The translations under genes and the position numbers were made by a program. A stretch of 64,000 nucleotides of DNA from Ficedula albicollis. Taxonomy: Eukaryota > Chordata > Aves > Passeriformes > Muscicapidae. Where the stretch lies: assembly GCF_000247815.1 (NCBI RefSeq), contig NC_021672.1, positions 69,967,157-70,031,156 on the forward strand, written 5' to 3'. Position 1 is the first letter of the stretch, and each line of letters starts with the position of its first letter. Below are positions 14,607-27,226 of this stretch, one piece after another. Under the pieces are notes generated by a model, which ran no database searches, was not told the DNA's origin, and saw nothing but the letters and a program-made list of their open reading frames with translations.

Positions 14607-14770
14607 GGCCATGGCATCACAGGCTTACAGCTCAGCTAGTTGAGTCACTCACACCTCAGGAAAAGATGACAGAAACCTTTGCCATGGCTGCAGGGGGCTG
14701 TCACTGCCCACACCTGGCACAAAAAGGTTCTCAGTGAACAGCCTGGAGTACAAGACTTGGCTGGAGCTAA

Positions 14771-14886
14771 CAGAACCCCAGAATACACACTCAAAGGATA
14801 GCCCGTATTAAAATAAGCTTTTTGACATTAGAACCCCAGAATACACACTCAAAGGATAGCCTGTATTAAAATAAGGTTTTTGACAT
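14771..14886 (+). repeat. Two-copy tandem duplication, period 58
   Basis: AGAACCCCAGAATACACAC starts at 14772 and 14830, with two mismatches. Confidence 0.95.
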
Positions 14887-16125
14887 TTTTGTAATAATGG
14901 TAAGATTTTTTCCTGAAAAAATCATAGCAGAAAATCCAATACACCGCATTACAAGCAAACCACTTGATACCAACATAGCTTATATTTGTTCCAGAACAAG
15001 AACAAGCTCTTCTATTGGAAAAGCTGGAGTTGAAATAAGAAAACTCAGACACCAACATTTTTTATCATTAGAGAAATTGCTAGCACATCACCAGGCTGTT
15101 TGAATTTTATACCATGTAGAAGACTTGAAACAGTTTACAGAGACTTTGCACTGCAGAGCACTGCTGTGTCTGATGCTCAATCATAACAACACAGAAATTT
15201 GGGTACTTTCATTTGTATACATGAGTATTTGTACATATGCATGTTTTAATTAAGCCTTATTAATGTACTTAGTCTATTTTCTCACTGTAATTATACAGTT
15301 ATGCAGAAAAACATTCAAAAGCCTAGATGACTCAGGAGTTTGACAGCAAGATATGAACTGCCAAATTTAGTCAACAGTACAAACCCAGCTACCCAGCTTA
15401 AGTCAGTAATCTGGAGCAGACAGTCATTTAAATACAACTCTGACAAGTTTTATCCTTTTTTCCTTGTTAATTGTCTGCTAACAGGCTGCAAATAAAATCT
15501 GAAATTTATGCATTATTCAAAATGATTCATAAATGTCTTCCCTGACTAACCCTCATTCCTACAAATATCTTAAGCTGTGGCTGTCACAACTAAGTAAACA
15601 ATTTGCAATTCATGCTGTAACTTATGTAATGAATTTCTTCACCTTATGTAACCAGCTTGAACAGTTTAAAGAGCTGACAAACACAGCATACATTTTTAAT
15701 TGCACACTCCCAGTTAACAGTTGGGTGGTTAGAGGAATCACCCTCCCAGGAAATATATAGTGCCATACGATTTAGGTTGCAAATATCAAATCTTTTCCTT
15801 GAGAACACGCTTGGAAACTCACTTTCTTTGCCCACACTGAGTGAAGAAAGCAAGTCTTCAAGCTATAAATGCTTTTCCACACATCCTTATGCTGTTGTAG
15901 TAGTAGTATTAAAAAGCTTCCAATTTAAGCATGATTTTTTTTAAATTCAGAAAACGACAATTTATACCATCTACTCTACAGTACTGCAAGGTTTGGGAAA
16001 TGCACATTTAGCAGGAAGCTACTGCATTCCTCCTAATACCATGAGGTGTGCCCATGAGCTCTGCATCAAGGGTTGGGGTCACACTAACACAGGCCACGTG
16101 CTCCTCTGCTCTCCTCCCAGGGCTG

Positions 16126-16274
16126 CACTCCACTTCAGGAGTTAAAAACTAAATAAATGAAACAACACTGCAGAACATGGCTTAAAGCAGTCCCTCCAAA
16201 CACTCCACTTCAGGAGTTAAAAACTAAATAAAGGAAACAACACCGCAGAACATGGCTTAAAGCAGTCCCTCCAA
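16126..16274 (+). repeat. Two-copy tandem duplication, period 75
   Basis: CACTCCACTTCAGGAGTT starts at 16126 and 16201, with two internal mismatches. Confidence 0.95.
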
Positions 16275-19200
16275 CAAATTTAAAGTTTCAGGCAACCCAA
16301 GTTCACCACTTGTCTCAGAATCCAATTCCAGTTTATCATCACACTGTTGCCTTGAGCTGAACTAAAATTTTACATTTCAGTTCATTATTAATCATTTTTT
16401 TTAGTGCACTTCTCCAAATTTTAGTCCTACTAAAGCCACAGAGCGTGATAATCTCCTGTCTTTCCCCCATTTTTGTGCAAAGGAACAAGCCAGATTTCTA
16501 TACCATTAATAGGGCTCTTAGAACCCTATTAATTTAATTAATTTTTAAATTTTGTAGTAAGTCAGGAGAAGAAAGGTGATTTGAATGGGGCTACTACTGA
16601 ACAAGAATAAAGCTCTGAAATCTGGCCCTACTGATCCAGCTTAGAAAAAAAAAATTAACTCCTAAGCCAATCATCCCACTGTCCCAGTTTTTAGTGTTCT
16701 TTGATTTCCCCCAGTATTACTTTGATAAAAAAGTGAAATATTTCTGTGCAGCCAGGCAATAGCTATCAACAGTTCTGGAGTACTCTGATGCTTTGCCCCA
16801 CTTATAACACACTGAAAATGAAAATCATGTCACTTTAATATCTGGTCTCACACAGGTTACAACTCCTATTTTTAACTAAAAGGAGCAATTCTTAGACAGG
16901 ATTCTGCCCAACAGCAACAAGAGCTTAGACAGTGCCCAGGGATGAAACAATGAAACAGCATGGTCCCCCCATAAGGGCACTGGCACTCGTGTGTGAAATA
17001 TTTCTTGACAATTAGTATAGGGCAGTGGTGAATTGGATCCCAGGACAGTGGCCTTATGTTAAAAAAAAAAAAGAAAAAAACACTTTCCATAACCAAATAA
17101 TCAAAGTCCTCCATGTTGTTTTGGTTTTTTTCTTCCATTACTGTACTTTTACAAAAACATGACTGAAAATTCCAATATAACAATTAGAAAAGAAGAATTT
17201 CATTCTAACAACTTTAAAGCTTTTAAAGAGGTCACTGAAATTTAAGAGTTGAAAGGCAAAAAAAAAAAAAAAAAAAGCCTATCTTGAACTTGCAAAAAAC
17301 TCCAATCTAAAAAGTCTGGTACTACCTTTCCACAACTATGTTCTCATTTTTCAGACAGCTCTCACCCCTGGGACTCAGTCTGTCCTCAAGATTTTCCTTT
17401 ACCAGTGGAAACATGTTCCTGATGATTTGCCCTGGAGGTATAAACAGCCCTGTGTAACTCCCCCCATCAACACATACACACACAGGTTTCTTTCCTTCCT
17501 GCCCATGTTCCACTGCTATTTTAGTCCATTCTTCTGTCTAGACAAATTTTACAGCTCTCCGTATTACTGGGCTTGCCTAATAAAAACACCCCTGTGCAAT
17601 CTGCCATCACCGTGCCTGTGCCACTTAAGAAAAACGTAAACACACAAAATAAAGCAGAAAAGGCACATGGGCCTCATATCTTTTGGATATACAAGAGTCA
17701 CACAGATATGAAATCCAAAAGCAGTTATTGCAGCTCTTCAGAGGAGGATTTATTAGACTGTTTTCTGAAGAAAACCCCCACAGTATAGATGATATTCCCA
17801 CCAACCCCAACTCTAGCAGTATATCCCAGGCAAATAATCTTTTCAGACAAGACTAGAGCACTTACTAAGAGCAGGATTGAATTCTGCATTATGAGCCAAC
17901 TGCAGAGCAGTAACCTTTTGTATTTTACCAACACTTCCCACAGAATTTTTTCTGTTAAGACTCAGCTCCAAGAATATAGCAACTAAACTCGTGGAGGACA
18001 GCTGAAAACCTACCCTGAATATCTGGGTGTTGATCAATAACCAGAAGAAAATTAAAATTAAGCCAATATTTTTCAATCACATATGTAATATAAATCTCAA
18101 ACTTCTTTTAGAGCTAAATTGATTTTTTTGCACATTCGGAATGATGTTGTCAAACAATGCACAGAACAAAATTCAAATATCAATGAGAGCATTAAAATTT
18201 AGACCTTAGATGTAAATCCTGCATGAAAGAGACAGCCTCTATATTACTTTTGCCATTTATAATATTCCTCTCAGCAACATCTGGCACAAAGTAGTAGTTA
18301 TCCCCTAAAATCTCACACAATGTGATACATATCATAATAAAATTCATTTAATGTAATCACCTATAATACATAAAATGTCAACTCAATTAGACTGCCACCA
18401 TTATAGCTTCCTGGTAATAGTTTGCTCTACAGAAGTGTGACCTAGTACTCTTCCTATTTGTTACTCTAGGGGGGAGGAAAGTGGTGACACTGCACTAAGT
18501 AAGGGACCACCAGAAGGTAAGAAAGCTGTCAGAGCCACTGGTTTCAGCCTATTGAAACTCAGGAAACTATAAAGCATCCCAAATGGAGGTATGGATTCCT
18601 GAATAATGAATTGAAGCCTAATGACAATAGCTTCACTTTTCTCATTATCTTTCACAAACCCATAGAAACAGTTCCTGGCCCATTGGTCGAAGACCATTAC
18701 TCCAGGGCAGAGAAGAATTACATGCTGACACTCAGAGTACTGCTGACTGAGTCATAAGGTGAATAATTACACACTCTGCAGCAAAGCACAAGCTCCTGGG
18801 GCTGGCCAGTCCAAGGCTCTGTGCCAGCACACAGGGACCTGTGCGAGCAGCTGCTCCAGTGGGAGTGAGTGCAAGAAGGGAAACTACACACAGGTGTTCA
18901 GCTTCACACAGCAGTATTCACTGGGTGTCAGCCTCAGGTGCAGCTTGAGAGCTTTTAACAACAATCCCCTCTTGCAAGTCACCAACCCCACACATTCAAA
19001 AACCTCAAACTGAAAGCATAACACCGAAGAACAGGAAGAGTCCTACTAACTCGATTGACCCATTTTCCCTGGTCCCTTTGGCCTCTGAACCTTTTGTGGC
19101 AAAGTGTTGATAAATGCTCTGCTGTTTAAATCTATTTTCACTTACTCTTGAGTAAACATAGACCAAGCATAGATGAAGCACTTTTCTCTTACTGCTCATT

Positions 19201-20543
19201 CATACCAAGTCCTGATCCCCTTCACACCCATGAGCACGGAGCCAACCTGTCTTGCCAGGCTGCAACAGCTCCAGGGAAAGCTCCCAGGTACAGGTAGATG
19301 TCAGGCTACAGCTTCCTCAGACTAAAAACAAAGAAGCTGAATATCCAGCCTGCATGGGGACAACCTCACAGGCCAGTTTTGTTACCAGGATCACACACAG
19401 CTGTTCTACAAGCCAAGCCTGCATCACCCAGCCCTAGCACTGGCTCTCCCCAGGTGGGTGTCACTACCTTGAGTGGCTCAGGGAACAAACCCCCACAGCT
19501 CCTCCTAAGAGGTGATGATCCCCCAAGCCAACAGCCAAGTCTCCTCAGGCCAAGAGAAGAGCCAGGAAAGAAAAAGATTCCAGGCCATCCCACAACTAAT
19601 GTGGAGTTGGTTTTCTCACGCTGCACAAGCCATGAGGACATGGGGGAGGCACCTGCAGCACCCGTCCCCTGTCACCTCCATAGCACAGAGCTCCACTCCA
19701 GGGCACACAAGGGGCTTCAGCCAGCTCTTGCTCACACAATCTGCCTGCAAGAAGAGCTGTACCCAGTCCAGGAGATCACCAAAGCCTACCCTGCTGGTTT
19801 GAACCACAGAGGCCACAGCACCTTGGTCCCCAACCCACAGGGACACCCCAGCACCAGCTCTGAGCACCCTCAGGCGAGCCCAGGTGCACAAAACCAGCCC
19901 CACCTGTAGCCAGCCATGCACGTACCTTGTTCAAAAGGTGGGAAAAGCCTCACGGGGGGCACAGACCCACAAGATGGAGCAGAGGGGCTGGTAATGGGAT
20001 CCACCAACACAGCAGTGAGCAAGCCAGGACCGTGGCACCCCTCAAAGTGCAACCAGCACCTCCCAGCAGAGCACAGGGAAGCGCCAGCACCCTCAGCTGA
20101 GCTGAAATGGCCCGGGATGGGTGTGGGGGGCCCAGGTGGAGCCAATTAGGGCCGTGATTGCCCATGATTGCCCACAGCTGGCACCACCTCTGCTCTTAGT
20201 GCACGCCCACCAGCATCTCTTACCCCCATCAGGCACACCTAATCTTTCAATCTAAATCAATCCTGAAGCCATCCTGATAATTATTGTTGCTTTTCCTCAA
20301 ACTCCTCTCAGTTTGTTAAGACGCTGCTATTAAAGTTTTGTGCAAGGCTTAATGTGATAGTGTTAGATATATATGTAACAGAAACGTATAGAATTAACCT
20401 ACTATCACCTTAAACTGCAACATAATGCTCCTGTATATGCAGTGCAAACACTGAAAGCAGATTAATATGGAATGTCCTATCCTGAGTTTGAGCCAATCTC
20501 CAGGCTTTTGATTCTTTTTGAGAGTCATGAGTTGCAGTAATTA
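16275..20543. other. Intron DNA with a GC-rich stretch at 19.2-20.2 kb
   Basis: Mostly AT-rich unique sequence with a 19-base A run at 17258-17276. From 19200 to 20200 it is C-rich and open in several frames (longest 203 codons, 19298-19909), rich in Pro, Ser and His. It shows no domain and overlaps open antisense frames, so I treat it as composition-driven. It lies just left of the candidate LTR and might be part of an older insertion. Confidence 0.4.
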
Positions 20544-21067
20544 TGTTGAGAGAGACTGGGCTGGCATCATCACCAGTCTTTTATTAAAAGCTTTACATGC
20601 CTCCTTTCAGTGAGCTTCTCTCAAACAACTCTGACTCCTTTCCTCATTAGTTACTTCACACAGCACTGACTCCTTTTCTTAGAGGCAGCTCCACACAGCA
20701 CTGACTCCTTCTCTCTTCTCTGCAAGTTTCCTTCTTCCTTCTGCTTGACTGGCTAAACCACAATCTATCCCTCAACCCAGCGACCTAACCCTGACTGTCC
20801 CTCACACAGCATCTTCTTACCTTGTCTGTCCCTTGCACAACCACCTGTCCCTTCCTCCTCACAGCACAGCCAGCAGACTCCATCCCAAACTGCAGCACAC
20901 TTCCAATCTCAAACTTCAACCCACTCTTAACTAACTGAGCCACTCTTTTATAACACCCACCCTCATTGGGCAGGCAAGGCTGTCTCCACTTCTCAGTAAT
21001 CAGTACAGCTGTAATTCATTGGGAAAGATTGCCTTCTGCACTACACCTGCAAACCTATCTTCCCACA
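20544..21067 (-). mobile_element. Candidate solo LTR of an endogenous retrovirus
   Basis: On the minus strand the element would start TGTGGGAAG (21067) and end CTCTCTCAACA (20544), giving TG...CA ends. It holds a TATAAAAG box (about 20945-20955) and, near its 3' end, an AATAAA signal (about 20580-20590), followed by a short tail. Two copies of a GGAGTCAGTGCTGTGTG motif lie between. No clear target-site duplication was found and no viral genes flank it. The TATA-to-poly(A) spacing of about 360 bp is long for an LTR, so this is a candidate only. Confidence 0.45.
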
Positions 21068-21583
21068 ATGAGTTCCAGATCATTTTCATATCTTGTTTTT
21101 TCCATTAGCAGAGACACAGGTGCTGAAAAATCTCAATATAATAATCAGAAAAGAAGGCTTCAACATATTTTTCAAAGTCTCCATGACATTTTGCCCTAGA
21201 GAAAAAATTGGTTTGGGTGAATTCTTGTTTAGTCTCTGTGCGTACAGGGATTACTGCTATGGCAGAAAAAGACCACAAAGTCCCACAATCACACAGTCCT
21301 GGCACCACTGCAGAGGATCAACTTACAGCCTTTGATTATGTGCAGCTGCACTGGCATGGTGAAGGAAGCTCAGTGACAGGATCACAAGAAGACATGTGAT
21401 ACAAAGTCCTGCTGAAAGATGGACAGGAGATTCAGAAGACAGTGAGAAAACAGAACTGGAGAAAGGGACTCAAGTCACCCAGCTCATACATGGGACAAAC
21501 GAACAAGTTCACAGAGAAGGATCCCCCAGATATCTCTAAGAAGCCAAACTTAGCCTCATTGATAAGGTGTAAGTCTCCTCTTT

Positions 21584-21702
21584 TACCTGCTCTGATTTCT
21601 GCCCACTCACTGTGCTTAGGCTCCCTAAAAAAAACAGTTACACACCTGCTCTGATTTCTGCCCACTCACTGTGCTGAGGCTCCCTAAAAAAAACAGTTAC
21701 CT
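21584..21702 (+). repeat. Two-copy tandem duplication, period 59
   Basis: ACCTGCTCTGATTTCTGCC starts at 21585 and 21644, with one mismatch. Confidence 0.95.
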
Positions 21703-22230
21703 GTTTTTAAAAGTGTAACTTTTTACAGTTCCTGCTGTGACAGGCCATGACTGCTGCGTGCTGGCCACCTCTAGGTTTTCCAAGATAGGGAACACTATGA
21801 TTTACACAATTTGCATATGGGAAGACACAGGGTCTATGCAAAAGAGGCAGTAGATGAAGACTAGAAACAAAAGGCCAACTTGAAAGGACAAGACTAATAA
21901 CAAAATGGGACTAAGGAAAGGTATGGAAAGAAAAGGAGCAGAGAAGAGCAGGGATCAAAGGAGCAGTAAGAATAGTAGTATGGAGGCTGAGAAGAAAGGT
22001 TGTGACAGCCCCAGACTGTCACAACCCAGGGCAGCAGACTGCATCAGGCCATTAAGAGCACAGTTTTGTGTCAGAGACAAATGTGACCCAAAGGAAGTCC
22101 TGGCAGCTCCCAAAGGGACAACTTCTGCATTTCAAACACACACAACAGGCCCCAGACCGAGCCCCTAGTAGGTGAGCTGGTGTTTGCAGGCAATAGCCAA
22201 CAGCCATTTCCGATGAGACAAAACCTGGCC

Positions 22231-22407
22231 ACTCATCTGTTTGAGAAGCCAACAAAGATCTTATCTTTGTCCAGACAGAAACTGAGTAATTCCGTTAGCA
22301 TTGTGACAGTAATATTCCGACTCATCTGTTTGAGAAGCCAACAAAGATCTTGTCTTTGTCCAGACAGAAACTGAGTAATTCTGTTAGCATTGTGACAGTA
22401 ATATTCC
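22231..22407 (+). repeat. Two-copy tandem duplication, period 89
   Basis: ACTCATCTGTTTGAGAAGCC starts at 22231 and 22320, with two transitions between copies. Confidence 0.95.
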
Positions 22408-24784
22408 TTTCTCTAATAGCACACTCTTTACTCACAGATTTCAAATGCCTTACAAAGCAGAGATCTCCATTGTCACTAACAGGTAAGCTGGATAAGGTGC
22501 AAGGGGTGCAGTTTTTTTCCTAAACTGCTCTAGCACAGATCAGGGAACAGATACTGGCCACCTCTCCTCTGCTCCACTGTGCTACTTGCAAAGCAATGCC
22601 TCCTAAACATGATCTCTTTCTCTGCTTAAAGGGCATCACTTCTTCAAACTGATTATGTTTCCTCTGGTTTCTTACAGCTACCCTGGTGACAGGAAAAAAG
22701 GCAGGTGACATCCAGTCTTCCCTTTAGCATTCATCTTCAGACATGAGGTAGGTGTAGTTAAGGGGAAGGACCTCCCAAGCAGAGATACCTTACCCTGCAC
22801 TCAGCCAGCTCCCCTCTTCTTTCCTGACTACTCAGCATGCTGAGTACATGACAAGTGGATTAAAATAACACTTAAGACAAGACCTAACAGATATTAAAAA
22901 GAGGAAAGATCTCAAAGCAAGCTCAAACTGCATCATCACCTCAACCTAAAGAGATGAGAGATGGCAGCTTCTGTCACAGCAGGTAGCAGGCTGCCACACA
23001 TGTACATTAAACACACAAATGCACATGTCAGCGAGCTCAGGAGGGTGTTCAGTATCATGTGTCATGCCCCATGATGTACCATGCTCAACAAGGGGCTGGA
23101 AATCCCAAATCTGACTTCATCTTCCACTGACCAGCTGATCCCTTTGCAGAGCAGAGCCCCAGATATTCCTACCTTGTCCCATCACCCCCACTCCTTCCCT
23201 CTTTTTAATCCCATGCACACATTTTGCTTTGGAAGATGGGCACAAAGGTGAGGGGAAGGAAGGCAAAAGGGATTTCTCCCAGGCCTCCTATCACAGGGGC
23301 TCACCAGTGGATTGGTCTGGGAAATACTTTGTTTAAATGAAATGCATTTGTGGTGGAGAAAAGCATTGCATAAAAACTCCATATTAGGACATCTGCTCTT
23401 TGGATCATCCTGTTCTGGCTTGCTGTACAGATAGCACACATTACCCAACTAATGATGAAGTCAGCCTAGCTATGGATGAATGGCTTGGATTAATCTCTTT
23501 TGTCTTGTGTATGATAAACACCAACTTGTCAGCTAAATCCTGTCTATAGGAACTTTATTCAGGATGATTATGCATGAGTCAGAAAGGACACAGCTTGACT
23601 TTCAGATCCCAATTCGAGTTTAAGGGCTGGCTGGTTAGAAACATCACCTTGAAAACCAAGTAAATTTGATCTGGATGCCAGTGAAGAGAATAAATATGGA
23701 GTCTGGTGATGTCGTTTTTCTCCAAAGTCACTTTTCAGTGACTGCAGCAGAATTTTACCTCTGTTTGAACAAAGACCTTTCTTTTGACTTTTCTTGTCTT
23801 TGTGCTTTATAAACTATGTAAGAAGAAAAAGAAAGCAAAAGATAAGAAACTGGAAAACATAATTGCCAGTTTGGAGCAATGACATTCTTAGCTGTGACAC
23901 TACGTATAGCTGCAGAGGAGAGAAACCAATAAAATTTATTTATAGGGATTTTAAGTTGAGTAGATAAAGGTCAAGATGTTTACCTGGCCCATTACTAGAG
24001 TCAATGGGCTGGAGGATGTTTTAAAGGAACCAAAGGGGGATGAAATATTTACATATCCATACGAAACTTACACATTATGAAAATTTAATGCATTTAATTT
24101 TCAACCTATTTTTGCCTTTTTACACATTAAAGTGTGCAAGATCAAGCTAGCAAAAGTTAACACATTGTTTTAGGAAAGAAAGATCCATCAGAAACAGATG
24201 GAAAAATGAGAAAAAAACAGGAAAAATTAAATTTAAATCAAGCAAAATAAATTTTTTAAGGGTTTTCAGTGAATTGTTAGGATAAAAAAATCATTTTAGG
24301 TCAACCCAGAATGTTTTGGCAAAACAATTAAATGCTTTCATTTTTAACTGGATCAACTTTTCCTTGAGAAATATTCCCTAAAAGAATGGAAGTCTATTTT
24401 TAGAATATTAGAAATTGTCATAATTTCCACAATTATATCAGTCATGCTGAAAACAAATTACTTTTTCACTGCCTTGTTTCCATTGACCTTGCCTTGTCTT
24501 CTGACACTACAGTGATTATTTTATCACTGTGCTCGACAAAAATTCACAAAACCCTTTAATTCTCTCCACACTGATAAGTTTACCATTTCTGAAAAAAACT
24601 GGATCAGCTCTGGAATGCCAGTTGTTCAACCATCTCATAGAGACATCATCCTTCTCTTTTCTGCATGTCTGATTATATTGACCCCAGGCTTTATTCAGAA
24701 TTATAATTCTGGAGGCAAGAGTCTCCATTTCTCTTCGCTCCCTAGAGCTATTCAGGAAGAAAGGATGCTTTTATAGCCAAGGCA

Positions 24785-24925
24785 TAAGACTAGGGGTCAA
24801 GAATTTTGGACACACTTCCAGCTCTAGCTCAGATTTTTGTGAGATTGCAGACAAAGCACCTGAGTTTCTTGGCAAAACAAAAGGAAAACTGAATACCTCA
24901 GTAATTCTTTCATTGTTTAGATTTT
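24785..24925 (+). mobile_element. MIR-like SINE
   Basis: AGACTAGGGGTCAAGAATTT, CTTCCAGCTCTAGCTCAGAT and GTGAGATTGCAGACAAAGCA CCTGAGTTTCTT follow the order of the MIR 5' and core region, whose typical text runs from a gagtcaggagacctgg-like start to a cttgggcaagtcactt-like core. Strongly diverged. Confidence 0.5.
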
Positions 24926-25430
24926 ATGCTTTGAGGCAGTCTTTTTCCTCAGGACAGCAGCCACCTCAGATACTCAGTCCTTAATCAAGGACCAGACCTT
25001 CTGCTGGGCCCCTTGGCAGAAATCTCCTTCTGAGGCTCAGCTTTAATGTTTTGAGGTGAATTGTAATGTACCCATGACTGCAGGACTACACACAGCTGCA
25101 GAAGGAGCCCGAGTGCAGGCACAGAGTAGAGTTTCCTGCACTGCAGGGTGTTGGGATTGTTGTTTTCTTTGAAAGAGATGAGCAATTATTAGTTGCTATT
25201 GTTTATTGTAAATGTGTATCAGTCTCAAAAGGCAAAAAGTTCTAAGAGTTAAAAGCTTTCAAGATAGAGTCCCAAATAGAAGTCCTGATTAGAAGCAGAA
25301 GCAGCTCTTGGTGCAAGGCCCTAGAAGGCAGAAATTGCCTAATGCAGAGTTCTGAGCAGAAGCAGAGGCTCCAGCCTGGTACAGAGCCTTGAAAGGCAGA
25401 TGCTCCCTGGTCTTTTTTTCTTTGGTTGTT

Positions 25431-25479
25431 TTCTTCTTCTTCTTCTTCTTCTTCTTCTTCTTCTTCTTCTTCTTCTTCT
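25431..25479 (+). repeat. TTC microsatellite
   Basis: About 16 units of TTC. On the minus strand it gives the Glu or Arg runs of spurious frames. Confidence 0.97.
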
Positions 25480-25580
25480 GGTGGTAGTGATGGTGATGAG
25501 GTTGGAGGAAGAGAGAGGGTGAAAGAGCTCTCTCTCCAATACATGAATTCTTATTTACAAATTACTCGATGAGCTAAAAC

Positions 25581-25806
25581 CATGAATCTGAAGCATTTCT
25601 TCTAAACCTATTTTAATTCAAACTCTCCATTTCGATGTCTCTCTGAGGAACTCAGAGAGGCCTCTGTTTTTCAGACTCCAACAGCAGGGAAAGCATGAAT
25701 CTGAAGCATTTCTTCTAAACCTATTTTAATTCAAACTCTCCATTTCGATGTCTCTCTGAGGAACTCAGAGAGGCCTCTGTTTTTCAGACTCCAACAGCAG
25801 GGAAAG
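25581..25806 (+). repeat. Perfect two-copy tandem duplication, period 113, each with a hairpin
   Basis: CATGAATCTGAAGCATTTC starts at 25581 and 25694. I see no difference over 113 bp. Each copy contains CTCTCTGAG-GAA-CTCAGAGAG, a perfect 9-bp stem (25639-25659 and 25752-25772). Confidence 0.96.
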
Positions 25807-27129
25807 TCAGAAAGACATGAGTGAGTAACAGCAGAGATTCAGCCTCCAAGAAGGCACTTCCCGGTGCCGTTTCCCTGTGCAGAGAAACGCTGCAAGCACG
25901 GTTCAGCTGCCACGGCTTGGGGAGAGGAGAGTGCTGGAACAGAGCAAGCCCTGGGGGTTTAGCAGCAGGCAGCAGCCAACACGTGCTTACCAAGGTAAAC
26001 AAAGAAATAAAGCAAAATCAAAATTGAATATGTCAGTTACTAAATCAGGGCCTTTCAGCTGACTCAAACTAAATGTCTACTTTGGCGTTTCGCTTCTGAG
26101 AAAAATGCGCTATTTTGAATTTCCGGATCGGTTCTTGCAAGCCTTTCCCAGATTGAAAATCTGCTGCCTGTAGCTTAAAGCAAAATGGACCAACTGTTCT
26201 CTCTGCTCCTGGGCCATGGCTCTGGCTCTGCATCTCACCCCATCTGTACCCCAGCTAAGCTGAGCACCTCTGGGTAGTCACAGCAATTCTGACAGTTCTC
26301 TGTGGCTCAAAAAGGCCTGGCAGACGGCAGCCCTGTTTGTCCACAGTGTGACATTCTGTGCAGAACGAGGCTGAGCGTGTTGCATTGGCACACTGGGTAA
26401 AAACTGATGTGTTGGGCACAGCTGGGCTGCTGGTCTCTGCTCTGCCTCAGCAGAGGTGGGGGCAAAGGCTGCCAGAAAGGATTTCTGCCACCTTGGTATC
26501 TTCTGAAGATGGGGGCTGTCTGGGGAGTGTGACTGTCCCATGTGTCAGTCAGAGCAGCCCCAGAGACTGCTCTAATTTATGCAGACCTGAAAGACCTTCT
26601 ACAGCTATTTTACAGCTTGTGTTATTTTCATTCTATTGGAAGTGAATAAGCACAATTTTTTCAGTCTGTTCTCCTTGTGCTTTTGCTGAGGTTTCAGCCC
26701 AGCTGTACTGACCCTGCTTATACTTCCCAAAAAAAGCACCATTTGGGATGGTGGTTTAGTCATGCAGACAACTGTCTGCTTATAATTGACTGAGACCAAT
26801 ACATTTCACATAAGCCACTTATGGTAATGACTTTTGGTCACTAGTGATGTGAGCAAGGTCAAGTTAAAACCCATGGGTGAGAGACTCCATAGTCCTTTTT
26901 GAGTCCCTGAGGACATCCGTTCTCCAGTGCTGATAACTGAAGTAGTAGCGTGGATTGCTGGGAAAACTTAATTTGCAAGCAAGAAAATATCTTGGAGCTT
27001 GTGCAGGGCTGTCAGCAAAGTGACTCTGCTGGGCTGGAAATATTCTGAGCAAATATGATAAGGTGAAACTGGCCAGCACCAAGGCCTCAGAGCCATGTCA
27101 CTTGCAGAGCTCTATTTTAAGGATTTAAC

Positions 27130-27226
27130 GGAGATTTAAGTTGTGTAGAAAAGTTAAGTTCCCCCCCCCAGACAGAAATGGAGATTTAAGTTGTGTAGAA
27201 AAGTTAAGTTCTCCCCACAGACAGAA
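27130..27226 (+). repeat. Two-copy tandem duplication, period 50
   Basis: GGAGATTTAAGTTGTGTAG starts at 27130 and 27180. The copies differ in the length of a C run (CCCCCCCC against CTCCCC). Confidence 0.94.

Noticed and set aside
19298..19909. 203-codon plus-strand frame rich in Pro/Ser/His
   Set aside because: GC-rich composition keeps several frames open on both strands; no domain, no splice context and no family resemblance.
25242..25544. Frames with Glu or Arg runs
   Set aside because: Translation of the TTC microsatellite.
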